This document shows positions 51,039 to 60,006 of a stretch of 64,000 nt of DNA, piece by piece. The notes beneath the pieces are model-generated. The model saw only the letters and a program-made list of their open reading frames with translations. It had not been told where the DNA came from and made no database searches. The translations under genes were made by a program, and so were the position numbers. The stretch comes from Sphingomonas sp. PP-CE-1G-424 (lineage in GTDB: Bacteria > Pseudomonadota > Alphaproteobacteria > Sphingomonadales > Sphingomonadaceae). Numbering within the stretch: position 1 is the first letter of the stretch; each line of letters opens with the position of its first letter. The stretch lies in assembly GCF_004341085.1 (NCBI RefSeq), contig NZ_SLXW01000006.1:1-64000 (forward strand), given 5' to 3'.

Positions 51039-53732
51039 TTAGTAGCGGACCAGTGCGCCGACATAGAACGCTCGGCCATTGTCGATCTCCTCACGCAGCA
51101 GGCCGAAACCGGGGCCGAACAGCCGCTGTGGGCGGAAATTCGTCAGGTTCTTGCCCTGTGCCACGACGGTCAGATGGCGGTTGACGATCAGCCGCACCTG
51201 CGCGTCGAACAGGTCGCTGGTGGCGTAGCGCCGATCACCGAGCGGATCGGAGGTCGAGACCGAATAGAGGATCGGCGACAGGTGGTTCCACGCACTCTGC
51301 AGCGTCAGCGGGCCGGTGGTGTAGAACAGCTTCACGTTGGCCACCGTGTTCGCGCTTTCGAACAGCCCCGACAGCCGACGCCGCGTCACGCCGTCCGCCA
51401 GCGTCACCGAGGGTGGGGTCGGATCGAGCAACGTCAGGTTGGCCGAGAAACCGAGTCCGTCGAGCGGCCCCGGCAGGAACCGCATCCGTGCGACGACTGC
51501 GTTCAGCTCGAGCCCGCGCACTTTGCTGGCGTTGGTGTTGACCGGGCGGATGCGCGTGACCAGCTGTTGCGTGCCGTCGAACAGCTCGGTCGCCTGGTTG
51601 CGCACGGTCACGATCTCGTTGGCGATGTCCTTCTGAAACAGCGCGCCCGAAAACAGGATGTCGCGGTTGACGTAATATTCGAGGCTGAGGTCGTAATTGT
51701 CCGAGCGCCGCGCCTTCAGCGTCGGGTTGCCCGAGGTAATGCTGATCGCGCCGGTCGAGCTGTTGACGTTGACCGTCTCGCGCGCGGCAAGATCGTCGTA
51801 ATTGGGGCGGCCGAGCGTGCGGCTGTACGCGGCGCGGAACCGGAGCTTGCCGGTCAGGTCCCAGTCGAACTGCGCGGACGGCAGCCAGTTGCGGTAATGC
51901 TGGTCCTGCTGGCCATAGGTATAGGTCGTGCCGCGCAACGCGAACGACCCGGTCGACAGGCGGGTATCCTCGTAGCGGACGCCCGCGCTGAGCCGTGCGC
52001 TGTCGAGCGCGTACCGCATCATCGCATAGCCGGCGTAGATGTCCTCGGTCAGGGTGTAATCGGACTGAAGGCTGCCCCCGATGTTGGTCGGATTGGCGGT
52101 GAAGCCGCTGCGCGTCGCGTCGAACGCAGCGCGGGCCGCGTCGGGATCGATCAGCAACAGAGCCTGGCCCCGGCCATCATACGGCATGTAGCTGTCGGGC
52201 GAGAGCACCGCGCTCAACAGATAGTTCGAGGTCGCGTTGGTGCGGTAATTGTCGACCTGGAAATCATAGCGGCGATCGAGGAACCGCGCATAGCCGCCTG
52301 CCGCGACGCCGAACCCGCGATCGTCGGCCTCCATGTTGACGCCGATATTGCCGCGCGCGGTCAACGCAGTCTCACGGTTGTCATCGCTGTTGGTACCGTA
52401 TTCGAACTGGCGATAATTGGACGCGCCGGCGACATAGCCGGGCTGCGCGAAGTTGAAATAGGTGAAGCTGCCCGGCGTAATCGCATAGGTGTAGCCGAGG
52501 CTGTTGGTGTTCGCGATCCGGTAGGTCGAGAGCCGCGCATCCTGGCGATAGGTGGCGGCCGCATAGTTCACCCCGAAATCGGCACGGATATGGTCGCCCG
52601 GCGTCAGGTCGGCGTGGAAATCGGCGTAGCGCATGCGCCGGGTCTGATAGTAGTTCACCAGGTCGACCTGCGCATTGGCGTTCGAGACGGTGCCGCCACT
52701 CGCCGTGACGGCGCTGAAATTGGTGTAGCGATTGGTCGCGGCGGTCACCGCGGTATTGGCGACGACGAGATTCGACTGGCGCTCCTCGTCGTTGGTATGG
52801 CGGAAATCGGCCAGCGTCAGTGCGGCCGCGAACATCTTGTGATCGTTGAATTCTAGCTTGCCGAACACGCCGTAACGCTGGCGGACGTTGTCATAATGTA
52901 GCCAGCGCCGCCGGTCGGGCGCGACGAAGGCGTTCGATACGTCGTTGGCGGGGGAGGTGAGACGGGCCCCGGTGGTCGGATCGAAATACAGATAATTGTC
53001 GCTGGCCGAATTGAGCGACGCGGAATCGCGGCGGAAGTAGCTGCCCGAGACGACCGCACCGAACTTGTGCTCGGGGCCGAAGGTGGTGGAAGCGACGAGT
53101 TCGGTCTGACCCGATGGCGTTTCCTTGCCGCGGGTGCGCTCGAAATCATATCTGCCGATGTCGAAGCGTCCGCCGACGAACGGCTTGCCGTTGCCGTCGA
53201 ACGCGCTGCGGGTGCGCAGATTGGCGATGCCGCCGATCGCGTTGCCGTTCATCGCCGCGGTCACCGACTTGTAGACCTCGACCCGGCTGGCGAGCGACGA
53301 CGGGATCACATCGAGCGAGACGTTGCGCCGGCCGATCTCGTTGGCGGGCAGCGTGACGCCGTCGATCTGGACGAGGTTATAGTCCGCGTTGAGGCCGCGG
53401 ATCGACAGGAACTGTGCTTCGCCGCGCGCATTGTTCTGGATCGTCGACACGCCGGGAACGCGCTGCAACGCCTCGCCGAGCCCGAAATCGGGGAGCGTGC
53501 CGATCTCGTCCGAGCTGATGCTGTCGGAGATGACCGAAATCTTGCGCTTCGCCTCGATCTCGCGGACCGCCTGGAGACGTGCGCCGGTCACCACGATCTC
53601 GCCATCGGTGTCGGATGCGGGCGTCTCGGGAGCCGGCGCCGGTGCGGGCGCGGGCAGGCTCTGGGCGAGCGCGGCGGCTGGCAGTGCGGCGGATAGCAGC
53701 AACAGGCTGCGCAACAGTGTCACGGTCTTCAT
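51039..53732 (-). CDS. TonB-dependent outer-membrane receptor 2
   Basis: 897 residues from the ATG at 53730-53732 with AGGGGGG seven bases upstream. Signal peptide (LLLLSAALPAAALAQ), an Ala-Pro linker, then GEIVVTGARLQA, the plug (TLPDFGLGEALQRVPGVSTIQNN, SIRGLNADYNLVQIDGVTLPAN, NGNAIGGIANLRTRSAF), and a beta-barrel ending in FYVGALVRY with the terminal aromatic residue needed for barrel assembly. It is divergent from the DUF6528 / MFS 2 / ROK 2 operon. Same general type as receptor 1 but clearly not a recent duplicate. Confidence 0.95.
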   Translation of the reverse strand: MKTVTLLRSLLLLSAALPAAALAQSLPAPAPAPAPETPASDTDGEIVVTGARLQAVREIEAKRKISVISDSISSDEIGTLPDFGLGEALQRVPGVSTIQNNARGEAQFLSIRGLNADYNLVQIDGVTLPANEIGRRNVSLDVIPSSLASRVEVYKSVTAAMNGNAIGGIANLRTRSAFDGNGKPFVGGRFDIGRYDFERTRGKETPSGQTELVASTTFGPEHKFGAVVSGSYFRRDSASLNSASDNYLYFDPTTGARLTSPANDVSNAFVAPDRRRWLHYDNVRQRYGVFGKLEFNDHKMFAAALTLADFRHTNDEERQSNLVVANTAVTAATNRYTNFSAVTASGGTVSNANAQVDLVNYYQTRRMRYADFHADLTPGDHIRADFGVNYAAATYRQDARLSTYRIANTNSLGYTYAITPGSFTYFNFAQPGYVAGASNYRQFEYGTNSDDNRETALTARGNIGVNMEADDRGFGVAAGGYARFLDRRYDFQVDNYRTNATSNYLLSAVLSPDSYMPYDGRGQALLLIDPDAARAAFDATRSGFTANPTNIGGSLQSDYTLTEDIYAGYAMMRYALDSARLSAGVRYEDTRLSTGSFALRGTTYTYGQQDQHYRNWLPSAQFDWDLTGKLRFRAAYSRTLGRPNYDDLAARETVNVNSSTGAISITSGNPTLKARRSDNYDLSLEYYVNRDILFSGALFQKDIANEIVTVRNQATELFDGTQQLVTRIRPVNTNASKVRGLELNAVVARMRFLPGPLDGLGFSANLTLLDPTPPSVTLADGVTRRRLSGLFESANTVANVKLFYTTGPLTLQSAWNHLSPILYSVSTSDPLGDRRYATSDLFDAQVRLIVNRHLTVVAQGKNLTNFRPQRLFGPGFGLLREEIDNGRAFYVGALVRY

Positions 53733-53841
53733 GGCATTCCCCCCTGGGATTCGGCATCGTCGTGCCGCTTGGATTAATCACTATAGGTGACATATCTATG
53801 ACGTCGCGCTATATTTTGGCAATCGGTTCCGTCGGAGAAGC
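53733..53841. promoter_or_regulatory. Divergent promoter region, TonB receptor 2 / DUF6528 operon
   Basis: 109 bases between divergent genes. TCAC and GTGA arms (53778-53790, around CTATAG) form a small inverted repeat next to GACATATC and TATGACGTC; a factor-binding site is likely. The ribosome site GGAGAAGC directly precedes the DUF6528 start. Confidence 0.4.
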
Positions 53842-54741
53842 ATGATGATCTGGATTTCGAGCATGACGGCGATCGCCGCCGCGGCGCTGGCGCACCCCGC
53901 AACCGCCGCGGACAGGCTGTATGCGTGCGGCGACGACCAGGTTCGCGAATACCGCTTCGAGGGGAATACGGCGTCCGAATCGTGGCGCTGGACCGCGGCG
54001 TCGGCACGCGATCTGCCCGCGGCGTACCGCACGACCTTGTTGGCGCATATCGACGACTGCAAGCCGGTCGACGGCGGTCGCGCGATCCTCGTCACCGCGT
54101 CGACCGGCGGGGTCGTGCTGATCGACCGGGCGACCGGCCGCGTCACGTTCCGCGCGACCGCGCCGATGGCGCATTCCGCCGACCTCCTGCCCGGCGGCCG
54201 CATCGCCGTGGCGCTTTCGATCCACCGGGCGGGCGACCGGCTGGAACTCTACGACCGGACCCGTAGCGAGACGCCGTTGCTCCATGTGCCGTTGCCCTCG
54301 GGGCACGGCGCGGTCTGGGATGCCGATCGCCGACAGCTCTTCGCGCTCTCGCACGATCTGATCCAGGCCTACACGGTCGGCGGCACCAAGGCGGCACCGA
54401 CGCTGAGCGAGGCGGCGCGGTGGACGCTGCCGGGACGACGCGACGGCCATGACCTGTCGCGACGCGCCGATGGCCGCTATCTGGTCACCACCGACGACGG
54501 CGTCTGGACGTTCGATCCCGGATTGACCGATCCAGTCGCAACCAGCTTTACCGCGTTCGCAGCGCTCAACCCGAAGCTGCGCGTGAAAGCGGTCAGCGCG
54601 GCCGGCGGACGACTGGCCTGGGTACAGGCGGAGGAAAGTTGGTGGGCGAACGGCTTCACGATCGCGCGCGCCGATGGCAGCGCCCCCGCGCGCGTGCCGG
54701 TGACGGGCATGCATCTGTACAAGGTGCGCTGGATACGGTGA
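53842..54741 (+). CDS. DUF6528-like secreted beta-propeller-type protein
   Basis: 299 residues with a signal peptide (ISSMTAIAAAALAHPATAA). The motifs YACGDDQVREY, WRWTAASARDLPAAYR, HIDDCKPVDGGRAILVTAS, GGVVLIDRATG, MAHSADLLPGGRIAVALS, SGHGAVWD, GHDLS and LYKVRWIR at the end match DUF6528, a secreted family of bacteria that use carbohydrates. Repeating strand-turn units suggest a beta-propeller. It is the first gene of an operon with MFS 2 (GTGA overlap) and ROK 2. Its likely role is in binding or processing the substrate in the periplasm; the family's function is unknown. Confidence 0.8.
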   Translation: MMIWISSMTAIAAAALAHPATAADRLYACGDDQVREYRFEGNTASESWRWTAASARDLPAAYRTTLLAHIDDCKPVDGGRAILVTASTGGVVLIDRATGRVTFRATAPMAHSADLLPGGRIAVALSIHRAGDRLELYDRTRSETPLLHVPLPSGHGAVWDADRRQLFALSHDLIQAYTVGGTKAAPTLSEAARWTLPGRRDGHDLSRRADGRYLVTTDDGVWTFDPGLTDPVATSFTAFAALNPKLRVKAVSAAGGRLAWVQAEESWWANGFTIARADGSAPARVPVTGMHLYKVRWIR

Positions 54742-55904
54742 CGCTCGGTGGCGCGTCTCGACGATACGCCTGGGTTGCATATTGCGCGGCGCATTTCGGA
54801 AAGAGCCTGTTGTGGGCGGCTAGCGACCTGTTGACGTTGTACGTGCTCGTCACGCTCTACCGGATCGATCCGGTTGTCGCGGGCACGCTGTTCCTCTTCG
54901 CGCTCGGCGCCAACGCCGTCGCCGATCTCGGCGTAGGCGTGTGGCTCGATCGCCACCCCCGGCACGGTGCGATGCTGGCGACGGCGGCGCTGGCGGTGAG
55001 CGCGGCGAGCTTCCCTGCGACCATGCTGCTAGCACCGCATGGCGGTTTCGCAGTGCTGGCGGCGATGCTGGTCTTCCGCATCGCCTATGCGGGGTATGAC
55101 GTCCCACACAATGCACTGATGGCGCGGCTCGCACCCGAACCGAGGCAGGCGACCTGGCTATCGCGCGGGCGGACGATCGGCACCGGGCTGGCCGGTGCGG
55201 TTGTGGCGTATTGCGCACACGAGATCGCCACCGCCCGCACCATCGGGCCGGTCCTGTGGACCTTGTCGGCAACGGCATTCATGATCGGCATGCTGCTGGT
55301 GCCGTTGCTCGCGCGCCTGCCATTGATCCCGCCGCCGCCAGCGCAAAGCGGCGACGGGCGGCTTGCGCTGCCATGGCCGTTCCTGATCGCCAGCGTGACC
55401 GGGATCGTCGCGCTGGGCGCGCTGGCCAAGGCGGTGCTGCACGTCCCGGTTTTCGCGGGAACAGCGCCGATCGATGCGGCGACGATGCTCCTGATGCTGA
55501 CCGCCGGGCGTACCCTGTCGGCACTGGTGCCACTGCGGATCGCGGACGCACGGATGGGCCTAAGGTTGCTCGGTATCGCGTATCTGGTTGCGGCCCTGGT
55601 CGCGATCGCCGTCGCGTTGAGCATCGCCGCGCCTGCACTGCTCACTCTGGGGCTGGCGATGGGGGTGACGAACCTCATCGGCTGGGCGCTGCTGCCGGCG
55701 CTGGCGCGCGGGGCGAAGGGCTACGGGATCTATACGATGGCCTCGAAGCTGGCGCTTGGCGGAGCGGGGCTGGCGCTCGCTACCGGACTCGGCCGCGCGC
55801 CATCGTTCGCGCCGGGCCTATTCGCCTGGTTTGCGATGCTCGTCGCGCTGGCGTGTCTGGCGGCAGCCCTGATGCTGTGGCCGCGCTTGACTTCGGTCTC
55901 GTAG
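54738..55904 (+). CDS. MFS sugar carrier 2 (GPH-like)
   Basis: 388 residues from a GTG overlapping the DUF6528 stop. It has about 12 helices and begins WVAYCAAHFGKSLLWAASDLLTLYVL, then GANAVADLGVGVWLDR (the MFS loop motif). It is similar in length and opening sequence to MFS 1, suggesting an old duplication. The short internal loops and high Ala/Leu content fit an inner-membrane sugar transporter. It lies 17 bases before the ROK 2 start. Confidence 0.85.
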   Translation: MTLGGASRRYAWVAYCAAHFGKSLLWAASDLLTLYVLVTLYRIDPVVAGTLFLFALGANAVADLGVGVWLDRHPRHGAMLATAALAVSAASFPATMLLAPHGGFAVLAAMLVFRIAYAGYDVPHNALMARLAPEPRQATWLSRGRTIGTGLAGAVVAYCAHEIATARTIGPVLWTLSATAFMIGMLLVPLLARLPLIPPPPAQSGDGRLALPWPFLIASVTGIVALGALAKAVLHVPVFAGTAPIDAATMLLMLTAGRTLSALVPLRIADARMGLRLLGIAYLVAALVAIAVALSIAAPALLTLGLAMGVTNLIGWALLPALARGAKGYGIYTMASKLALGGAGLALATGLGRAPSFAPGLFAWFAMLVALACLAAALMLWPRLTSVS

Positions 55905-55921
55905 GCCTTCTTGTCGCGGCG

Positions 55922-57076
55922 ATGAGCGGCATCATGGCGGGCGACTTCCCCGCACACTTCCTGCGCGACGACGGCAAGCGGACCGCGACCGCGAACGAAC
56001 GCGTGGTGATGGATCTGCTTCATCGGCAAGGCCCGGCCTCGCGCGCTGATCTCGCGCGGCTAACGGGTCTCGCGCCGCATTCGATCACGCGGCTGGTCGA
56101 GCCATTGCTCGACCGCGGGCTCGTGCGCGAAGGCACTCCGCAGCCGATGGGCGTCGGCAAGCCGAGCACGCGGCTGGCGATCGTCGCGGACGCGGCCTTC
56201 TCGGTCGGCGTGTCGGTGACCACAGATTCGGTGGCGCTGGTCCTGCTCGATCTGTCAGGTGCGGTCGTCGGCCGCGCGACCGCACCGCTTGCAAGCGTCG
56301 ACCTGGACGTCGCCGCGCAGCAGATCGCGGCAATGATCGACACCGCGGCGACGACCGCCGCCCTCGACCTTGCACGTCGCGTCGGCATCGGGATCGGCGT
56401 CACCGGCTATTTCATCGGCGATGGCGCGCGGTTAAATCCACCCGCACAGCTCGACCCGTGGGCGCTGGTTCCGCTCGACACCATGCTCGCCGAGCGACTG
56501 GGTGGACCGGTGTGGATCGACAATGACGGGAACGTCGCAGCGGTCGGCGAGATGATGTTGGGTGCGGGCCGCGACGCGCGCGACTTTGCCTATCTGTATT
56601 TCGCGGCCGGGTTCGGCGGCGGCGTGGTCGCTGACGGGATGCCGATGCGCGGCACCCACGGCAACGCGGGCGAGTTCGCGTCGATCCTGCCCGAGGGCTG
56701 GCCCCAGCCCAATCTGGAGTCGTTGCGCCGGTTCCTCGTCGAGCAGCACTGCCGCGACTATCCCGATCTCCACGCGATGCTGGCCGGATTTGACCCGCAC
56801 GATCCCGCGATCGACGGCTGGCTCGACGCGTGCACGCCCTCGCTCAACCTGGTGGCGTCGGCGATCTCGGCAACGCTCGACCCGAACCTGATCGTACTTG
56901 GCGGTCGCCTGCCCCCTGCGCTGGCCGAACGGATCGCTGCGCGGATTCGCCTGACCAACCCGGCACGTCGCGGCCACCATCGCCCCGCCGCCCGGATCGT
57001 CCCCTCGACGCTCACCGAGGACGCGGCGGCGATAGGGGCTGCAATGCTGCCGCTGCGTGCAGCGTTCTTCGGCTGA
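55922..57076 (+). CDS. ROK-family transcriptional regulator 2
   Basis: 384 residues from the ATG at 55922; the open frame reaches back to 55211, but that part overlaps MFS 2 in another register. The N-terminal winged helix is LLHRQGPASRADLARLTGLAPHSITRLVEPLLDRGLVREG. The ROK domain includes GIGVTGYF, IDNDGNVAAVGE, AAGFGGGVV and GNAGEFA. It keeps the Asp in DNDGN, unlike ROK 1, but also lacks the CxCGxxGC zinc cluster. It is last in the DUF6528-MFS-ROK operon and probably feeds back on the divergent TonB receptor 2. Confidence 0.9.
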   Translation: MSGIMAGDFPAHFLRDDGKRTATANERVVMDLLHRQGPASRADLARLTGLAPHSITRLVEPLLDRGLVREGTPQPMGVGKPSTRLAIVADAAFSVGVSVTTDSVALVLLDLSGAVVGRATAPLASVDLDVAAQQIAAMIDTAATTAALDLARRVGIGIGVTGYFIGDGARLNPPAQLDPWALVPLDTMLAERLGGPVWIDNDGNVAAVGEMMLGAGRDARDFAYLYFAAGFGGGVVADGMPMRGTHGNAGEFASILPEGWPQPNLESLRRFLVEQHCRDYPDLHAMLAGFDPHDPAIDGWLDACTPSLNLVASAISATLDPNLIVLGGRLPPALAERIAARIRLTNPARRGHHRPAARIVPSTLTEDAAAIGAAMLPLRAAFFG

Positions 57077-57242
57077 AACAAGATCACGGCATTTGGGGTG
57101 GACCGGGGTGACCCAATCTCGGACGTCCATCAGAGATCGAGCATCGCCAAGAACCTGCCATTCGTTCACTGTTAGAACTTCCGGCTTGGACCACCGCCTC
57201 GCGCATACTCAACGGCATGACGGATAAGCAACGGTTTAGCGG
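57077..57242. other. Short gap between converging genes
   Basis: 166 bases with no gene on either strand. No T-rich hairpin was seen. Confidence 0.3.
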
Positions 57243-57947
57243 CTACCGAGCTTGGTCGAGGGCCAGCAGCCGTGCACAGGAGCCTGGGGGTCGCCACTGC
57301 TGGGTCAAGGTGGTTGGCGATTTGGTGGCTTCATGCAGGATGAGCGCAAAACCGCGTCGTTGCTTTTTGCCGATAGCCATGAGCAGCATGGGCGGCCCCG
57401 CTCTGATCTTTAGCGAATTGCCCGGTCCGCGGCCGACCTGCGTTCCCTCTGGCGTCTCCAAACAGGTGTCGCCAGTAAATGCAAAGAATGCCTCTGGTCC
57501 CGAGTGGACGTGGACCGGGGCGGTCATGCCAGGGCTGAATATCGATCGCAGATAGTCTGCGGCCAACGTCGGCCCGCTTTTCACGGATAACGGCCCGATG
57601 ACGGCGGCGGGGCGACCGCGCTTCGCTCGCCAGTTTTTGCGTTCGATGGTGAACAGCCAGACCGTGCCGAACGCGTCGACGATCGTACTTGTCGGCTTCG
57701 CCGCGGCCCGGGCATCCGCCTTAGATGCAAACTGGTCGAGGTGCCAGTATAGCGGCCCCGACGGCAGCCGCGGCAGCTCCTGGTGAGCCAGCAGGCAGGC
57801 CGGGCCGACCGTCTCTTCAGCACCGCACGACCGTGAGGTTGCCTGACCCCAAGCGTACTCGCCAGGGACGGCAACAACTAGGGCGAGTGCGCCCGCAGCA
57901 AGCGTCAGAGCCGCTCCTGCTGACGATTGGCGGCCAGATAGCATCAA
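57243..57947 (-). CDS. Secreted cupin-like protein
   Basis: 234 residues with a hydrophobic leader (AALTLAAGALALVVAVPGEYAWG). The C-terminal half has FSPGMTAPVHVHSGPEAFFAFTGDTCLETPEG, a cupin motif 1 (HxH...E), and a second strand set (GNSLKIRAGPPMLLMAIG) in place of motif 2, where the usual His is missing. The N-terminal half (LYWHLDQFASKADARAA, VWLFTIERKNWR) is shared with the adjacent pseudogene. Its start overlaps the upstream gene's stop by 4 bases. Possibly a binding protein rather than an enzyme. Confidence 0.7.
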   Translation of the reverse strand: MMLSGRQSSAGAALTLAAGALALVVAVPGEYAWGQATSRSCGAEETVGPACLLAHQELPRLPSGPLYWHLDQFASKADARAAAKPTSTIVDAFGTVWLFTIERKNWRAKRGRPAAVIGPLSVKSGPTLAADYLRSIFSPGMTAPVHVHSGPEAFFAFTGDTCLETPEGTQVGRGPGNSLKIRAGPPMLLMAIGKKQRRGFALILHEATKSPTTLTQQWRPPGSCARLLALDQAR

Positions 57948-58582
57948 GGCGTCGACGGCTTGCAGAAGCCCGTCGGTCGCCAGTCACCGCCCGGGATCAC
58001 CGCAGGCTGACCCTTCGGAGAAAGGATCAAAACAAGGTTGCGTCGTCCCGTCGGTGCCGCCTGGATGTGGGGTCCGCGCTCGACTACATAGGTGCCACCA
58101 GCCGTGATGCGCCGCTTGTCAGTGGGCGTCTCCATACACTGCTCCCCCTCGACAACGTAGAAGGCTTCTGGACCGGGATGAGAGTGAACGCGCGTCTGCA
58201 TCCCGGGTGGGAAGATCGCCTCCGAGAAGTGCGCAGTAACCGGTCCGGCCGGTGGGTAAAGGGGACCGATCGTCGCGCGTTTGAAGCCACCCCTGACCGG
58301 CTCGGACACTCCGCCAAGCACGTACAGTCAAAATCTGGAATGGGCCCGTGCGACGGTCGACCAGCGATGTCGGGCGGCCTCGGCGGTCGCGACCGTCTCG
58401 GTCGGAAACTGGTAGATCTGCCAGTATAGCTCGGAGCGGACGTCGCCGAGGTCGATCTGGCTGGTCTGGTAGCAGCCGGGCGTCTCCCGATCAGCCGGCA
58501 CGGGCGCAGAGCAAAGGCCCGGAACCGGCGGCACGTCGCCCTGTCCCAGTACGGCCGCCAATAGAAGAATGGGTGTTAGCAT
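57944..58582 (-). pseudogene. Cupin-like paralogue with an in-frame TGA
   Basis: From the ATG at 58580-58582 (AGGGGG eight bases upstream) the frame encodes a leader (MLTPILLLAAVLGQGD), ELYWQIYQFPTETVATAEAARHRW and VARAHSRF, then TGA at 58328-58330. It continues in the same frame with LYVLGGVSEPVRGG and a full cupin motif (FPPGMQTRVHSHPGPEAFYVVEGEQCMETP). In the intact paralogue the matching place reads TVWLF, so TGG (Trp) changed to TGA explains the break. Two proteins or no protein may result. It is the upstream gene of the cupin pair. Confidence 0.8.
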
Positions 58583-58926
58583 CGCAACGTCCCCCTGAAC
58601 GAGGATGTCACCCTTGCTGGACGGACGCAAGCGGGACCCCTGCCCGTCGCATGCTCATACTGACGACCCACAACTGGACGTTCAGGCCGCTCTGCCCACT
58701 TCCGAGCTTCGGTCGTTCATTCATGTAGACTGATCCGCACACCGTAAGCGACGTGTCGAGGACAAAGAACGGCAAAAAGTGGGACTTTGCTGCCATTCGC
58801 CGCGACTGTAGCAAATGGCAGCTATCGTCAGGACCGGACGCGACCCATTAGACCGGTCAGACGGCTGCATACGCGGAAGCTTGGCTGACGCGTCCTGCCT
58901 CTATTCCGATCTCGAAGGCTCTACTA
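58583..58926. repeat. Non-coding stretch with dispersed repeat, copy C
   Basis: 344 bases. The segment 58661-58815 is the most complete copy: GACGACCCACAACTGGACG, then GGTCGTTCATTCATG, then AGAACGGCAAAAAGTGGG and TTTGCTGCCATTCG. Near its end TGCCATT (58790) and AAATGGCA (58812) form a short inverted pair. No gene is present. Confidence 0.45.
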
Positions 58927-59919
58927 TTAGCCGCGCCCGGCGATCGCCTTTATGAAATCGACTATTACCGAGGCCGGCAGTGCGGCCGAGTAGCGCAGCC
59001 TATCGTTGTCATACTGACCCTCGAGCCATCGCATGGTCATTCCGACGCAATGTCCGTCCCCGAGCAGGACCGGGCAACCGCTGCTGCCCGGCGCAACGAG
59101 GTTCGAGATGAGCAGCGCGGGCGTCCGCTGCAGATAAAGATCGGCCAAGCCGTTCACTTCGCCGCGATGCCCCACCACGAGGGATTGCGCTCCTGGAATG
59201 CTTGGATAGCCCAGAGTGAAGACTTCATCGAACATCGCCACATCGGTGGTAAACCTGAACGCCGGCCCGACTGGACCGGTGACGCGGTAAAGGGCGATGT
59301 CATGGTCAGGCGAGAGGATTGGAGCCTCTATGGCCACCGGCGCGCCCTTCACGTCCGAGATTCTGACGTCCACTACCTCGTCAGCCGGATCGACGTTGTG
59401 ACGGCAAGTCACAAGCCAGGGCCGCTCGTCCTGCTCGATTAAAAAACCGGATCCTCGCGCCTCTGCGCCATCCGCCTTCCTCACGTCGACCGCCAGCAGG
59501 GCGGAAGCGTAGCGCCCGGCAAGCTCGCCCGGGGCTGAAAAGAGGTTGCGAAACGTATCGTCGCGTAAGTGCCCGAGGATACGGATAAGGTCGAACTGGT
59601 GGTCGACGACGGCGCGCCAACTTGAGCCGAAAGACCTGCGAACCAGCCGCGCGGCAACCAGCCGCTCCCAGATGAAGGCGACGGCGGCGGGCTTGTAGGA
59701 TTCCCCGCCCGAAACCATCGCCTCGAGCAACTCCTCGGAGAACATGTTCATCTTCGAGAACAGGCCCAGCGGGCCCTCGATGTCCTTGGCGCCTTTGAAC
59801 TTCAGTCCCGCTCTCACCAGCTCAAGCGCAGCCGGCGTGTCGCTGAACAACAGCGAGAAGCGCCTCTCGACGATCGGAACCGCCTCGTCGATCGCCGGCC
59901 GGAGCGGATCATGCCTCAT
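58927..59919 (-). CDS. Trypsin-like serine protease with an N-terminal helical domain
   Basis: 330 residues, no signal peptide. The first 135 residues are a helical domain (LFSDTPAALELVRAGLKFKG, EELLEAMVSGGESYKPAAVAFIW). The protease domain has the chymotrypsin-fold triad: His174 in WLVTCRHNV, Asp207 in SPDHDIALYRV and Ser280 in APGSSGCPVL. Cytosolic trypsin-like proteases with helical N-terminal domains are common effector or partner proteins in bacterial defence clusters. It is downstream of the HNH gene on the same strand (87 bases) and divergent from the NACHT gene. Confidence 0.8.
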   Translation of the reverse strand: MRHDPLRPAIDEAVPIVERRFSLLFSDTPAALELVRAGLKFKGAKDIEGPLGLFSKMNMFSEELLEAMVSGGESYKPAAVAFIWERLVAARLVRRSFGSSWRAVVDHQFDLIRILGHLRDDTFRNLFSAPGELAGRYASALLAVDVRKADGAEARGSGFLIEQDERPWLVTCRHNVDPADEVVDVRISDVKGAPVAIEAPILSPDHDIALYRVTGPVGPAFRFTTDVAMFDEVFTLGYPSIPGAQSLVVGHRGEVNGLADLYLQRTPALLISNLVAPGSSGCPVLLGDGHCVGMTMRWLEGQYDNDRLRYSAALPASVIVDFIKAIAGRG

Positions 59920-60006
59920 CCGCAGGCTCCGGGTCGCGTAAAGGAGGCCAGTGCAGCCTTGGCTCCTGCCGCTCCATGGGCAACCCCTTCCGGCAGATGA
60001 GAACGG

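Noticed and set aside
55211..55921. N-terminal extension of ROK regulator 2
   Set aside because: It overlaps the MFS carrier in another frame and is Arg/Gly-rich; the winged helix starts after the ATG at 55922.
58328..58330. TGA read as selenocysteine or tryptophan
   Set aside because: No hairpin resembling a selenocysteine element was seen, and other genes here use TGA as a normal stop; nonsense mutation or base error is simpler.
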